18,324 nt of DNA, taken from Flavobacteriaceae bacterium (lineage in GTDB: Bacteria > Bacteroidota > Bacteroidia > Flavobacteriales > Flavobacteriaceae). The position numbers were made by a program, and so were the translations under genes. Below, in pieces: positions 1 to 7,801 of this stretch; the stretch's first letter is position 1; each line of letters opens with the position of its first letter. The notes below the pieces were generated by a model. It did no database searches. It worked only from the letters and a program-made list of their open reading frames with translations, and had not been told where the DNA came from. The DNA is taken from positions 1 through 18,324 of the forward strand of contig CANEXR010000025.1 in the NCBI GenBank assembly GCA_947443815.1. Direction: 5' to 3'.

Positions 1-42
1 CTGAAAACTAGAAATTTTTTCTATTTGCGATTCAATCTTCAT
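1..42 (-). CDS. DUF58-type protein, N-terminal fragment (runs off window)
   Basis: Only the first 14 codons are inside the window. The ATG is at 42-40 and the reading frame stays open to base 1, giving MKIESQIEKISSFQ. This closely resembles the start I remember for flavobacterial DUF58 proteins (von Willebrand-like proteins, often near MoxR ATPases). The gene lies on the same strand as trxA, about 136 bases downstream of it and behind the trxA terminator, so it probably has its own promoter or depends on read-through. With so few residues the identification rests on memory of the N-terminus and on gene order, not on a domain. The start itself is well supported because no earlier in-frame ATG is visible. 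Confidence 0.5.
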   Translation of the reverse strand, partial: MKIESQIEKISSFQ

Positions 43-126
43 CTCTCAAATGTATTAAAAGATTAAATGATTTAAAAATTAAAAACCTAAAAGTAAATCA
101 AGCAACTGAAAAAAAATTATTTAAAC

Positions 127-157
127 AAAAAAGGCTTGACTTTCGCCAAACCTTTTT
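127..157 (-). terminator. Intrinsic terminator behind trxA
   Basis: An 11-bp hairpin pairs 128-138 with 147-157 around an 8-base loop. On the plus strand position 135/150 is a C-A mismatch. On the minus strand the same position becomes a G-U wobble, so the stem is fully paired only as minus-strand RNA. There it is followed by a run of six U (132-127). It begins about 20 bases past the trxA stop. Confidence 0.8.
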
Positions 158-178
158 ATGTAAATCATAATCTACCGA

Positions 179-496
179 TTACAACAAAGCGTCTAAACTA
201 TCTGCATAGGTTTGTTTTGGAGCAACTCCAACTTGTTTCCCAACTACTTCTCCATTATGAAAAACCAATACTGTCGGAATATTTCTTACCCCGTACTTAG
301 CAGCAAATTCTTGGTTGGCATCAACATCCACTTTCCCTACTACTACTTTCCCTTCGTATTCAGTACTCAATTCGTCAATGATTGGCCCAACCATTCTACA
401 AGGACCACACCATGCTGCCCAAAAATCCACCATTACCGGTTTGTCTGATTTCAAAACTACTTCATCAAAAGTAGCATCCGTTATTGCTAATGCCAT
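179..496 (-). CDS. trxA: Thioredoxin
   Basis: This is a 105-residue single-domain thioredoxin, the normal length for TrxA. It is a cytoplasmic dithiol-disulfide oxidoreductase that is recycled by thioredoxin reductase and reduces enzymes such as ribonucleotide reductase. The active site WCGPC is at residues 29-33 (Cys30 and Cys33). The buried Asp24 that tunes the nucleophile is present in VDFWA, and the cis-proline is Pro74 in the IPT motif. There is no signal peptide. The gene is downstream of dnaE on the same strand, separated by 231 bases that hold a structured repeat and a separate candidate promoter, so it is probably transcribed at least partly on its own. A terminator follows the stop codon. 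Confidence 0.96.
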   Translation of the reverse strand: MALAITDATFDEVVLKSDKPVMVDFWAAWCGPCRMVGPIIDELSTEYEGKVVVGKVDVDANQEFAAKYGVRNIPTVLVFHNGEVVGKQVGVAPKQTYADSLDALL

Positions 497-535
497 ATAT
501 TTTATATTTAAATGTTTACGATTTTAAATCTGGTA

Positions 536-566
536 CAAATTTAGAAATTAAAAAGGAATCCTACAC
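536..566 (-). promoter_or_regulatory. Candidate trxA promoter
   Basis: On the minus strand TAAATTTG (543-536) matches the Bacteroidota -7 consensus TAnnTTTG. It lies about 40 bases before the trxA start. The -33 box is poor: the best-spaced triplet is GTG (566-564) with a 20-base spacer, not TTG. Confidence 0.45.
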
Positions 567-613
567 CATTCGCAAATTAGTTTTGGTTATGCCTGTATTG
601 TCAATTGTTATTT

Positions 614-719
614 TCAGGAGCTATTTCCTGCTATCCGTTCCAATCTTTTATAGTTCAGTCAGGGTTTTGGAACCCTAACTGAACTATAAAAGGATTTCCT
701 CTACTATCAGGGCTAGGGC
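614..719 (-). ncRNA. Structured interspersed element behind dnaE (Flavo-1-like)
   Basis: The element starts 8 bases after the dnaE stop codon. Its core is a very strong hairpin: 645-666 pairs with 671-692 (22 positions) around a 4-base loop. The one imperfect pair (660/677) is C-A on the plus strand but U-G on the minus strand, so it folds best as RNA in the dnaE direction. Outside the hairpin, CTA+CCTG (621-623, 627-630) can pair with CAGG+TAG (708-711, 714-716), giving an outer stem. The conserved-looking arms (CTAGCCCTGATAG on one side, GGATAGCAGGAAATAGCTCC on the other) resemble an element I recall as frequent in flavobacterial intergenic regions, possibly the Flavo-1 RNA motif. No clear U-run follows the hairpin, so it is not a textbook terminator, but it may end or stabilise the dnaE transcript. 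Confidence 0.6.
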
Positions 720-727
720 ATCCTGCG

Positions 728-3700
728 CTAATTCAACTTAAAGTTAATCTGCATTTTCTCTAGCTCTACTAACAATTCACTCGATATTTTAATTTTCAAT
801 TTTCTGCTGGGCATACTTAATTTGGTCACTACTTTTATCTCTTCCACTTCTTCCACTTTTGCAACAGCATTGGTCTCTGGAATTTCTAATAATCCCGTTT
901 CAGCATCCTCACTCTCATCCACAAACAGCTCTTCTTCCTCATCAATAACAAGAGGTAGAACTTCAATCATACGTTTGCTTTTTTCAATTTCCATAATCTC
1001 AAAAGTAACCGTATTATCGCCTTTATTTTCTTGAAAAAGACGACTCAATCTATGAATAAAATCAGTTTCCAAATCTTTAATGTTAAGCAATACAACCAAT
1101 TTTTTTGCAAATTCAGCCAATACATCCTGCAATTGTTTCACCTCCGAAAATTGCAATCTTGGTTCTCCTTTTTTACCCGTATCCCGATCCGTCCAACCTT
1201 CTTTTACCAATACTTTCATAAAAGTAAAATTATTCTGAATCAAGAAATGACGAAATTTCAAGTACTCCTCTCCAAAAATTCGAAATTCATAACTTTCATC
1301 ATATCCTTCCAATGAAAACATACCCCAGCCTTTTCCGTTTTTGGCCACCCGATGTTGTACATTATTTATAATTCCACCAAAACTTAATGTTTTCCCCACA
1401 TGAAGCTCCATACTTTTTAATGCTTCTAATTTGGCATTACAAAAATATTTCATCTCAAATCGAAAATCATCCAATGGATGTCCCGAAATATAAATCCCCA
1501 CCACTTCCTTCTCTTTCGCCAATTTTTCCATCGTACTCCAATCCTCGCAAGGCGGCACAATAGGCTCGGCAATCTGCACTTCGCTCGTATCACCAAACAA
1601 ACTTACCTGCGATGAATTTTCATTTTCCTGAAACTTCGATCCATACCGAATCGCTTTTTCATAAAACGTAATTCCATCACCATCATCATGAAAATATTGC
1701 GCACGTGTTGTCCCTAAAAACGAATCAAATCCTCCTGCCAATGCTAGATTTTCCAATGCTTTTTTATTGGCAGCCCGCAAGTCAATTCGTTTGGTCAAAT
1801 CAAAAATAGATTTATACTTTCCATCTTTTCTTTTTTCAACAATAGTTGCTACAGCACCAGAACCTACCCCTTTTATAGCACCCATTCCAAAACGTACTGC
1901 ATAATCATCATTCACAGTAAATTTATAAAAAGACTCATTTACATCTGGCCCTAAAACCTGTAATCCCATGCGCTTACATTCTTCCATAAAGAACGAAACC
2001 TGTTTGATATCACTCATATTATTCGACAAAACTGCCGCCATATATTCCGCAGGATAATTCGCTTTTAAGTAGGCCGTTTGATAGGCGACCCAAGCATAAC
2101 ATGTGGAGTGCGATTTATTAAAGGCATATTCAGCAAAGGCTTTCCAGTCATTCCAGATTTTCTCAAGTTTGTCTTTAGCATGTCCTTTTTCCATTGCTTG
2201 AGAAATGAATTTAGGCTCCATTTTAGCCAAAACATCAATCATCTTTTTCCCCATTGCTTTACGCAAAACATCCGCATCACCCTTAGAAAAACCTGCTAAT
2301 TTCTGGGACAAAAGCATTACTTGCTCTTGGTAAACAGTAATTCCGTAGGTGTCTTTCAATAATTCTTCGCAATCATCCAAATCGTATTCGATAGGTTCTT
2401 CTCCATTTTTACGTTTAATAAAACTCGGAATATAAGCAATCGGTCCCGGACGATACAAGGCATTCATGGCAATCAAATCAGGAAAAACAGTCGGCTTCAA
2501 TTCCTTCATGTATTTTTGCATTCCCGCACTCTCATATTGAAAAATCCCTACCGTTTCCCCACGCTGAAAAAGCTCGTAGGTTTTTAAATCATCAATAGGA
2601 AATGTGTCAGGGTCGAGATCTATATTGCTTCTGTATTTTACTAATTTAACAGTGTCTTTTATCAAGGTTAGGGTTTTCAAACCCAAGAAATCCATCTTTA
2701 ATAGCCCCGCACTCTCTACAACCGAGTTGTCAAACTGTGTCACAAACAAATCCGAATCTTTGGCAGTAGCCACTGGAACAAAATTAGTAATATCACTTGG
2801 CGTTATAATTACACCACAAGCGTGAATCCCAGTATTTCTTAGGTTTCCTTCTAAAACTTTAGCTTGCTGAATGGTTTCTCCACCTAAATCATCTTCATTG
2901 GCTATGCCAATTAATTCTTTGATTTTATCGTATTCTTCCGGACGAACCGCTTTTTTAATAACCTCTTCTTTTTCACTTAAAAAACGCGCTAAATTCCATT
3001 TAGACGGCATCATTCCCGGAATCAATTTGGCAATTTTATCCGCTTCAAACAAAGGCAAATCGAGTACACGAGCCGTATCACGAATGGCTGATTTTGTTGC
3101 CATTTTACCATAGGTGATAATTTGGGCTACTTGTTTTGAACCGTATTTTCGAATCACATAATCCATCACACTGCTTCGGCCTTCATCATCGAAATCGATA
3201 TCAATATCGGGTAATGACACCCTATCGGGATTCAAGAAACGCTCAAAAAGCAGGTTATACATCAACGGATCAATATTCGTAATTTTCAAGCAATATGCCA
3301 CCACGGAACCTGCTGCAGAACCCCGACCTGGACCAACAGAAACACCCATGCTTCTGGCTTCGGCGATTAAATCTTGTACAATCAAGAAATAGCCAGGATA
3401 TCCTGAATTCGAAATGGTCAGCAATTCAAAATCCAATCGCTCTTGAATTTCTTCCGTAATTACAGGATATCTTCGGTTAGCGCCTTCAAAAGTTAAGTGC
3501 CTCAAATAGGCATTTTCTCCACGTACTCCGCCATCTTTCTCATCTTCGGGATCATTAAACGCAATTGGAATTTCAAACTTAGGCAGTAACACTTCCCGAG
3601 CTAAATCGAAAATCTCAATTTTATCCACAATTTCCGAAATATTCGAAATTGCTTCCGGCAAATCAGCAAAAAGTTGCTTCATTTCATCCCCAGACTTGAA

Positions 3701-5272
3701 ATAATATTCCTGATTGGGTAAACCATAACGATAGCCACGCCCACGTCCAATGGGTGTCGTTTGTTTTTCGCCATCGCGCACACAAAGCAAAATATCATGC
3801 GCATTGGCATTTTCTTTATCAATATAAAAAATATTATTCGTAGCAATTAACTTCACATCATTCCTTCTAGCCAGAGCAATTAGCGAAGTATTTACCCTGT
3901 TTTCGTCTTCTTGATTGTGACGCATTAACTCCATATAGAAATCCTCTTGGAATTCATTTTTCCACCAAAGCAGTGCTTCTTCGGCTTGATTTTCACCTAA
4001 ATTCAATACCTTATTTGGAATTTCACCATAGAGATTACCAGACAAAACAATAATATCTTCTTTGTATTGCTGAATCACTTTTCTGTCGATTCTAGGCACA
4101 TAATAAAACCCTTCGGTATAGGCAATAGAAGACATTTTAGCTAAATTATGATAGCCTTTTTTGGTCTTCGCCAAAAGAACGATTTGGTAACCATTGTCTT
4201 TCCGAGATTTGTCTTTATGGTCTTCACAAACAAAAAATTCACAACCTACAATGGGTTTCATTAGAACTTCTGTAGGCGCTTCTCCATTTTCAATAGCGGC
4301 TTTATTCTTGGCTTCAGCGGCTTTATTATGGTATAAAATATCGCGAACAAAATGAAATGCACCCATCAAATTGGCATGATCGGTCATCGCTACGGCAGGC
4401 ATTTTTTGTTGTGCAGCCGCTTTCACCAATGCTGCAATACTGATGGTAGATTGCAAAACTGAAAATTGTGTATGGTTATGCAAATGCACAAAATCAGTAT
4501 CAATCAATACTTTTTTATTCTCAGAGAGCGCTTCCTTTGAGACTACGGCAGCCTGCTTTTCTCCAAATTGTTGGCGTATACTATCCGAAGCTTCTTTGAG
4601 ATTGATGTGCCTTAATCCAATCAGTTGAATTTCTCTTGGATTCTTATTTTGAAAATCTTGAAAATAACTTGCTGGAACATCGAGCTCTTCTTTGGTAAAA
4701 ATATCGCGACGAATTAACTCCAAAAAACAACGCGTAGTTGCTTCCACATCGGCAGTTGCATTGTGCGCTTCTGCAAAAGGTTTATTAAAAAGATAAGCGT
4801 GTAATTCTGTTAAAGTGGGTAACTTAAATTTTCCTCCTCGACCACCAGGAAGTTTTAACAACGAAGCTGTAACTTCGGTGCAAGTATCTAAAACTGGCAT
4901 CGAAGCCATGGGCGACTGCACTCCCAAACGGTGAAATTCGCAACCCATAATATTGACATCAAAACTTAAATTTTGACCTACAATAAATTTGGCTTTGCCT
5001 AAAGCATTATTGAATTTTTCTAAAACTTCGGCCAAAGAAATTCCCTCAGCTTCGGCTAATTCAGTTGAAATACCATGAATTCGTTCTGCATCATACGGAA
5101 TATTAAACCCATCAGGCTTTACCAAATAATCTTGGTGTTCGATGAGTTTTCCCATATCATCGTGCAACTGCCAGGCAATTTGAATACAACGAGGCCAGTT
5201 GTTCGTGTCAGTTATAGGCGCGTCCCAACGCTTAGGTAATCCTGTGGTTTCGGTATCGAATATTAAGTACAT
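728..5272 (-). CDS. dnaE: DNA polymerase III alpha subunit with N-terminal DEDDh exonuclease
   Basis: This is the replicative DNA polymerase catalytic subunit, 1514 residues, longer than E. coli DnaE (1160). Residues 1-185 form a DnaQ-like exonuclease with a complete DEDDh set: Asp6, Glu8, Asp105, His170, Asp175. The PHP domain starts at HLHNHT (263-268). The polymerase core has GPGRGSAAGS (647-656), the PDIDIDF motif (688-694) and the third catalytic Asp861 in KMDFLGL. A helix-hairpin-helix region lies around 1128-1140. A likely clamp-binding peptide QVSLF is at 1222-1226, and an OB-fold region runs roughly 1290-1380. The C-terminal tail is acidic, then lysine-rich. The PHP domain has lost several metal ligands (see findings). 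The gene is divergent from leuC. The start is the first ATG, and the exonuclease motif follows immediately, so it is secure. Confidence 0.97.
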   Translation of the reverse strand: MYLIFDTETTGLPKRWDAPITDTNNWPRCIQIAWQLHDDMGKLIEHQDYLVKPDGFNIPYDAERIHGISTELAEAEGISLAEVLEKFNNALGKAKFIVGQNLSFDVNIMGCEFHRLGVQSPMASMPVLDTCTEVTASLLKLPGGRGGKFKLPTLTELHAYLFNKPFAEAHNATADVEATTRCFLELIRRDIFTKEELDVPASYFQDFQNKNPREIQLIGLRHINLKEASDSIRQQFGEKQAAVVSKEALSENKKVLIDTDFVHLHNHTQFSVLQSTISIAALVKAAAQQKMPAVAMTDHANLMGAFHFVRDILYHNKAAEAKNKAAIENGEAPTEVLMKPIVGCEFFVCEDHKDKSRKDNGYQIVLLAKTKKGYHNLAKMSSIAYTEGFYYVPRIDRKVIQQYKEDIIVLSGNLYGEIPNKVLNLGENQAEEALLWWKNEFQEDFYMELMRHNQEDENRVNTSLIALARRNDVKLIATNNIFYIDKENANAHDILLCVRDGEKQTTPIGRGRGYRYGLPNQEYYFKSGDEMKQLFADLPEAISNISEIVDKIEIFDLAREVLLPKFEIPIAFNDPEDEKDGGVRGENAYLRHLTFEGANRRYPVITEEIQERLDFELLTISNSGYPGYFLIVQDLIAEARSMGVSVGPGRGSAAGSVVAYCLKITNIDPLMYNLLFERFLNPDRVSLPDIDIDFDDEGRSSVMDYVIRKYGSKQVAQIITYGKMATKSAIRDTARVLDLPLFEADKIAKLIPGMMPSKWNLARFLSEKEEVIKKAVRPEEYDKIKELIGIANEDDLGGETIQQAKVLEGNLRNTGIHACGVIITPSDITNFVPVATAKDSDLFVTQFDNSVVESAGLLKMDFLGLKTLTLIKDTVKLVKYRSNIDLDPDTFPIDDLKTYELFQRGETVGIFQYESAGMQKYMKELKPTVFPDLIAMNALYRPGPIAYIPSFIKRKNGEEPIEYDLDDCEELLKDTYGITVYQEQVMLLSQKLAGFSKGDADVLRKAMGKKMIDVLAKMEPKFISQAMEKGHAKDKLEKIWNDWKAFAEYAFNKSHSTCYAWVAYQTAYLKANYPAEYMAAVLSNNMSDIKQVSFFMEECKRMGLQVLGPDVNESFYKFTVNDDYAVRFGMGAIKGVGSGAVATIVEKRKDGKYKSIFDLTKRIDLRAANKKALENLALAGGFDSFLGTTRAQYFHDDGDGITFYEKAIRYGSKFQENENSSQVSLFGDTSEVQIAEPIVPPCEDWSTMEKLAKEKEVVGIYISGHPLDDFRFEMKYFCNAKLEALKSMELHVGKTLSFGGIINNVQHRVAKNGKGWGMFSLEGYDESYEFRIFGEEYLKFRHFLIQNNFTFMKVLVKEGWTDRDTGKKGEPRLQFSEVKQLQDVLAEFAKKLVVLLNIKDLETDFIHRLSRLFQENKGDNTVTFEIMEIEKSKRMIEVLPLVIDEEEELFVDESEDAETGLLEIPETNAVAKVEEVEEIKVVTKLSMPSRKLKIKISSELLVELEKMQINFKLN

Positions 5273-5322
5273 AGCTGCAAATGAAGTATTTGTAATTCTT
5301 TAAAATCACAAAAAATGAATTT

Positions 5323-5390
5323 CAAATTTAGTTTTTTTTAGCTAAAGAAATTCGGAAGTTATTAACAAAAAAAACTTGAATTCAAATTTA
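5323..5390 (-). promoter_or_regulatory. Two candidate -7 boxes for dnaE
   Basis: TAAATTTG occurs twice on the minus strand, at 5330-5323 and 5390-5383. Each copy sits in the repeated context TTCAAATTTAG (plus strand). Neither has a TTG at the usual 17-23 base distance, so these are weak promoter calls. They would give leaders of roughly 50 or 105 bases. Confidence 0.35.
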
Positions 5391-5464
5391 GAATTCTTGT
5401 TCAAACTAATTAGTCTTTCTCTTGAAACCTAAATTATTTCGGAAAAAGCGCCTCAAAAACAATA

Positions 5465-5488
5465 AAAAAAGGAGAATATCTCTTTTTT
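5465..5488. terminator. AT-rich hairpin, possible terminator
   Basis: Six A (5465-5470) pair with six T (5483-5488), and GAGA (5472-5475) pairs with TCTC (5479-5482), around an ATA loop with G5471 bulged. It is close to symmetric and could act on either strand. No gene is close enough to say which transcript it would end. Confidence 0.3.
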
Positions 5489-5699
5489 GGATGTCGTAGT
5501 ATTTCATCATTAAATAACGCATTTATAAACACAAAAAAAGCATCATTTTAGCGTACAAAAAACACTAATAAAATTACTTTTAGAAAATAAATCAACCCGT
5601 AAATAATACCAATTATTACTATTTTATTGGTTTTTGTTGTATTTTTATTAAAAATACTTTCTTTTTGATGATAAATTACAATAAATTTGCAAAATATCA

Positions 5700-5806
5700 A
5701 AAACGTTTTATTGTTACTAAAAAACAGTTTAAAAAGAAAATTAATGTCAAAATTAAAAGCCGACATCCAAGCTGCTAATACATATTAAGAAGTAGTAAAA
5801 CGTTTT
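5700..5806. repeat. Twin palindromes bracketing a 14-codon ORF
   Basis: The perfect palindrome AAAACGTTTT occurs at 5700-5709 and 5797-5806. The second copy overlaps another inverted repeat, CGTTTTTAAAACG (5801-5813). Between them lies ATG...TAA at 5744-5788 encoding MSKLKADIQAANTY. The coding stretch is visibly richer in G and C than the DNA around it. A candidate -7 box TAAATTTG is at 5682-5689, just upstream. The peptide is not rich in Leu, Ile or Val, so it does not look like an ordinary attenuation leader. It could be an operator pair, a gene remnant or chance. Confidence 0.3.
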
Positions 5807-5845
5807 TAAAACGGTTTGGGTATCGTATATAATGAAATAGTATAA

Positions 5846-5875
5846 TTGACACTTTTATTTCTTTTTCTAAATTTG
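5846..5875 (+). promoter_or_regulatory. leuC promoter
   Basis: TTG (5846-5848), a 19-base spacer and TAAATTTG (5868-5875) match the Flavobacterium promoter consensus at both boxes. Transcription would start near 5880, leaving an AT-rich leader of about 60 bases before leuC. Confidence 0.8.
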
Positions 5876-5941
5876 TTGCCATTGTTATAGTTACACAATT
5901 ATTGTAGCTCTAAAAAAGAAATACATTTAAAAAAAATTAAA

Positions 5942-7336
5942 ATGAGTAAGACATTATTTGACAAAGTATGGGATTCACATGTAGTGCGTAAAATTGAAGA
6001 TGGACCAGACGTGTTTTTTATTGACCGTCATTTCATTCATGAAGTTACCAGTCCTGTTGCTTTTTTAGGTTTGAAAGAAAGAGGCATCTCGGTTTTATAC
6101 CCAGAGCGCACTTTTGCAACAGCGGATCATAACACCCCAACTATAAACCAACACTTACCTGTTGCTGATGCTTTATCTGCTAATCAATTGAAAGCATTAG
6201 AAGACAACGCAGCAGAATACGGCATTTCTCACTGGGGATTAGGCCATCAAAAAAATGGAATTGTACACGTTGTAGGCCCTGAAAACGGAATTACATTACC
6301 TGGAGCTACAATTGTTTGTGGAGATTCACATACCTCTACGCATGGTGCTTTTGGCGCTATTGCTTTCGGAATTGGAACTTCTGAAGTAGAGATGGTAATG
6401 GCTACACAATGTATTATGCAGCCAAAACCAAAGAAAATGCGTATCAACGTAAACGGAACTTTGAGTAAAGGTGTGGGGCCAAAAGATGTGGCTTTGTATA
6501 TCATTTCAAAATTGACTACTTCCGGAGGTACTGGTTATTTTGCTGAATATGCCGGAAATGTTTTTGAAGATATGTCTATGGAAGGTCGAATGACAGTTTG
6601 TAACTTGAGTATCGAAATGGGTGCTCGTGGTGGTATGATAGCGCCTGACCAAAAAACATTTGATTTTTTAGAAGGACGTTTATATGCTCCAAAAGGCGAA
6701 GCTTGGGATAAAGCTGTTGCCTATTGGAAAACCTTAAAGACTGATGCTGATGCTGTGTTTGATACCGAATTAAATATCGATGCAGCAGATATAGAACCAA
6801 TGATTACCTATGGTACTAATCCTGGAATGGGAATTGGTATCTCCGCAACTATTCCAAATGCCAACCAAGTAGAAGGTGGTGAAGAAACCTATAAAAAATC
6901 TTTAGCCTACATGGGCTTTGAAGAAAATGATATAATGATTGGCAAACCAATTGATTTTGTTTTCCTTGGTAGTTGTACTAATGGCCGTATCGAAGATTTT
7001 AGAGCTTTTACAGAAATTGTAAAAGGGCGAAAAAAAGCAGATAATGTTACCGCTTGGCTAGTTCCAGGTTCTCATGTTGTAGAAGCACAGATTAAAGAAG
7101 AAGGGCTTTTGGATATTCTTACTGAAGCTGGTTTTGTATTGCGTCAGCCAGGATGTTCTGCTTGTTTAGCGATGAATGATGATAAAGTACCTGCCGGGAA
7201 ATATGCAGTGAGTACTTCAAACAGAAACTTTGAAGGCCGTCAAGGTCCTGGCTCAAGAACATTATTAGCTAGTCCAATTATGGCTGCAGCTGCTGCGGTT
7301 ACAGGGAAACTGACAGATCCTAGAGATTTGTTTTAA
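5942..7336 (+). CDS. leuC: 3-isopropylmalate dehydratase, large subunit
   Basis: With LeuD this enzyme interconverts 2-isopropylmalate and 3-isopropylmalate in leucine biosynthesis, in the cytoplasm. It is an aconitase-family protein of 464 residues, the usual LeuC length. The three [4Fe-4S] ligands are visible: Cys345 in GSCTNGR and Cys405/Cys408 in GCSACLA. Another family signature, CGDSHTSTHGA, is at 126-136. The C-terminus ends in the usual DPRDLF. It is the first leu gene here and has its own strong promoter. Its partner leuD is displaced by about 480 bases by a repeat-flanked small gene. Confidence 0.97.
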   Translation: MSKTLFDKVWDSHVVRKIEDGPDVFFIDRHFIHEVTSPVAFLGLKERGISVLYPERTFATADHNTPTINQHLPVADALSANQLKALEDNAAEYGISHWGLGHQKNGIVHVVGPENGITLPGATIVCGDSHTSTHGAFGAIAFGIGTSEVEMVMATQCIMQPKPKKMRINVNGTLSKGVGPKDVALYIISKLTTSGGTGYFAEYAGNVFEDMSMEGRMTVCNLSIEMGARGGMIAPDQKTFDFLEGRLYAPKGEAWDKAVAYWKTLKTDADAVFDTELNIDAADIEPMITYGTNPGMGIGISATIPNANQVEGGEETYKKSLAYMGFEENDIMIGKPIDFVFLGSCTNGRIEDFRAFTEIVKGRKKADNVTAWLVPGSHVVEAQIKEEGLLDILTEAGFVLRQPGCSACLAMNDDKVPAGKYAVSTSNRNFEGRQGPGSRTLLASPIMAAAAAVTGKLTDPRDLF

Positions 7337-7339
7337 AAA

Positions 7340-7399
7340 GCTTTGAGCTTTGAGCAGTCGGCGATCAGCTGAAAGCCCAATGCTCAAAGCCCGAAGCCC
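7340..7399 (+). repeat. Left end of the heptad-repeat cassette
   Basis: The repeat starts 3 bases after the leuC stop. It holds two tandem GCTTTGA units (7340-7353), then GCAGTCGGC (7354-7362), then four 7-base units in opposite sense: AAAGCCC, AATGCTC, AAAGCCC, GAAGCCC (7372-7399), ending 2 bases before the next ATG. GCTTTGAGC (7347-7355, and 7340-7348) is a perfect reverse complement of GCTCAAAGC (7382-7390), so the end can form a hairpin. GCAGTCGGC is the reverse complement of GCCGACTGC at the right end. Confidence 0.85.
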
Positions 7400-7401
7400 A
7401 T

Positions 7402-7755
7402 ATGAGAGATTTTAGAAAATATATCGTTTGGCAAGAAAGTCATTTGTTTACACTTGAAGTTTATCAAGTAACGAAAGAGTTTCCAAAAGAAGAATTATTT
7501 GGATTAACAAGTCAACTGAGAAGAGCAGTTTCGTCTATTCCAACAAATTTTGCTGAAGGTTGTGGCTCTAATTCCGAAAAAGAATTTGGAAGATATTTGA
7601 ATATTGCAATTGCTTCCTGCTCAGAAGTTGAATACTTATTATTACTTACTTCTGACTTGAAATATTTAAACCCTGAAATTCATCAGACTTTAGAAAGCAA
7701 AGTAATTCAAATTAGAAAACAGATTTATCAATTAAGACTAAAATTAAACCAATAA
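7402..7755 (+). CDS. Four-helix-bundle protein (S23 / IVS family)
   Basis: This is a 117-residue helical protein of the family named after proteins encoded in 23S rRNA intervening sequences. The family signature is clear: FPKEELFGLTSQLRRA (27-42), SIPTNFAEG (45-53), then KEFGRYLNIAIASCSEVEYL (60-79). Members form small helical oligomers. The family is structurally related to the Avd accessory protein of diversity-generating retroelements, but no reverse transcriptase is nearby and the biochemical role is unknown. The gene is embedded between leuC and leuD and flanked on both sides by 7-base repeats, so its presence has nothing obvious to do with leucine synthesis. The start is fixed by the left repeat ending 2 bases before the ATG and by the usual start of the family motif WQESH. 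Confidence 0.88.
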   Translation: MRDFRKYIVWQESHLFTLEVYQVTKEFPKEELFGLTSQLRRAVSSIPTNFAEGCGSNSEKEFGRYLNIAIASCSEVEYLLLLTSDLKYLNPEIHQTLESKVIQIRKQIYQLRLKLNQ

Positions 7756-7771
7756 AATTAGTGCAGTTTTT

Positions 7772-7801
7772 GCCCAAAGCCCAAAGCCCAAAGCCGACTG
7801 C
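7772..7801 (+). repeat. Right end of the heptad-repeat cassette
   Basis: Three perfect tandem GCCCAAA units (7772-7792) are followed directly by GCCGACTGC (7793-7801), the reverse complement of the left-end GCAGTCGGC. It ends 15 bases before the leuD ATG. Confidence 0.88.

Larger units (their letters stand above)
5273..5941. other. Divergent intergenic region dnaE/leuC
   Basis: This is 669 bases of very AT-rich DNA between the dnaE and leuC starts. It holds candidate dnaE -7 boxes, a small AT-rich hairpin (5465-5488), two copies of AAAACGTTTT around a 14-codon ORF, and the leuC promoter next to leuC. I see no convincing gene in it. Confidence 0.8.
7340..7801 (+). mobile_element. Putative small cassette carrying a four-helix-bundle gene
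   Basis: The unit between leuC and leuD consists of a heptad-rich left end, one S23/IVS-like gene, and a heptad-rich right end. The two ends share the 9-base inverted repeat GCAGTCGGC (7354-7362) / GCCGACTGC (7793-7801). Both leu genes are intact on either side, as expected for an insertion into a spacer. No transposase or target-site duplication was recognised, so mobility is inferred only from structure and position. Confidence 0.35.

Noticed and set aside
484..678. 64-residue plus-strand ORF between trxA and dnaE
   Set aside because: It runs through the trxA promoter and half of the long hairpin of the structured element, and has no family features.
728..5272. PolC (Gram-positive type polymerase) because exonuclease, PHP and polymerase occur in one chain
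   Set aside because: In PolC the exonuclease is inserted inside the PHP domain. Here it is at the very N-terminus and the polymerase motifs are of DnaE type.
5548..5766. 72-residue ORF on the minus strand between dnaE and leuC
   Set aside because: Its product is dominated by Phe, Ile, Lys and Asn as expected from random AT-rich DNA, with no domain, no promoter and no leader-like features. It covers the twin palindrome region.
5744..5788. Leucine attenuation leader peptide
   Set aside because: The 14-residue peptide has one Leu and one Ile and no Val, lacks a run of control codons, and lies upstream of the best leuC promoter, so it would not be on the main leuC transcript.
7340..7801. CRISPR array or diversity-generating retroelement
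   Set aside because: The repeats are 7 bases long without spacers. The four-helix-bundle protein resembles Avd, but no reverse transcriptase, template repeat or variable target gene is present.
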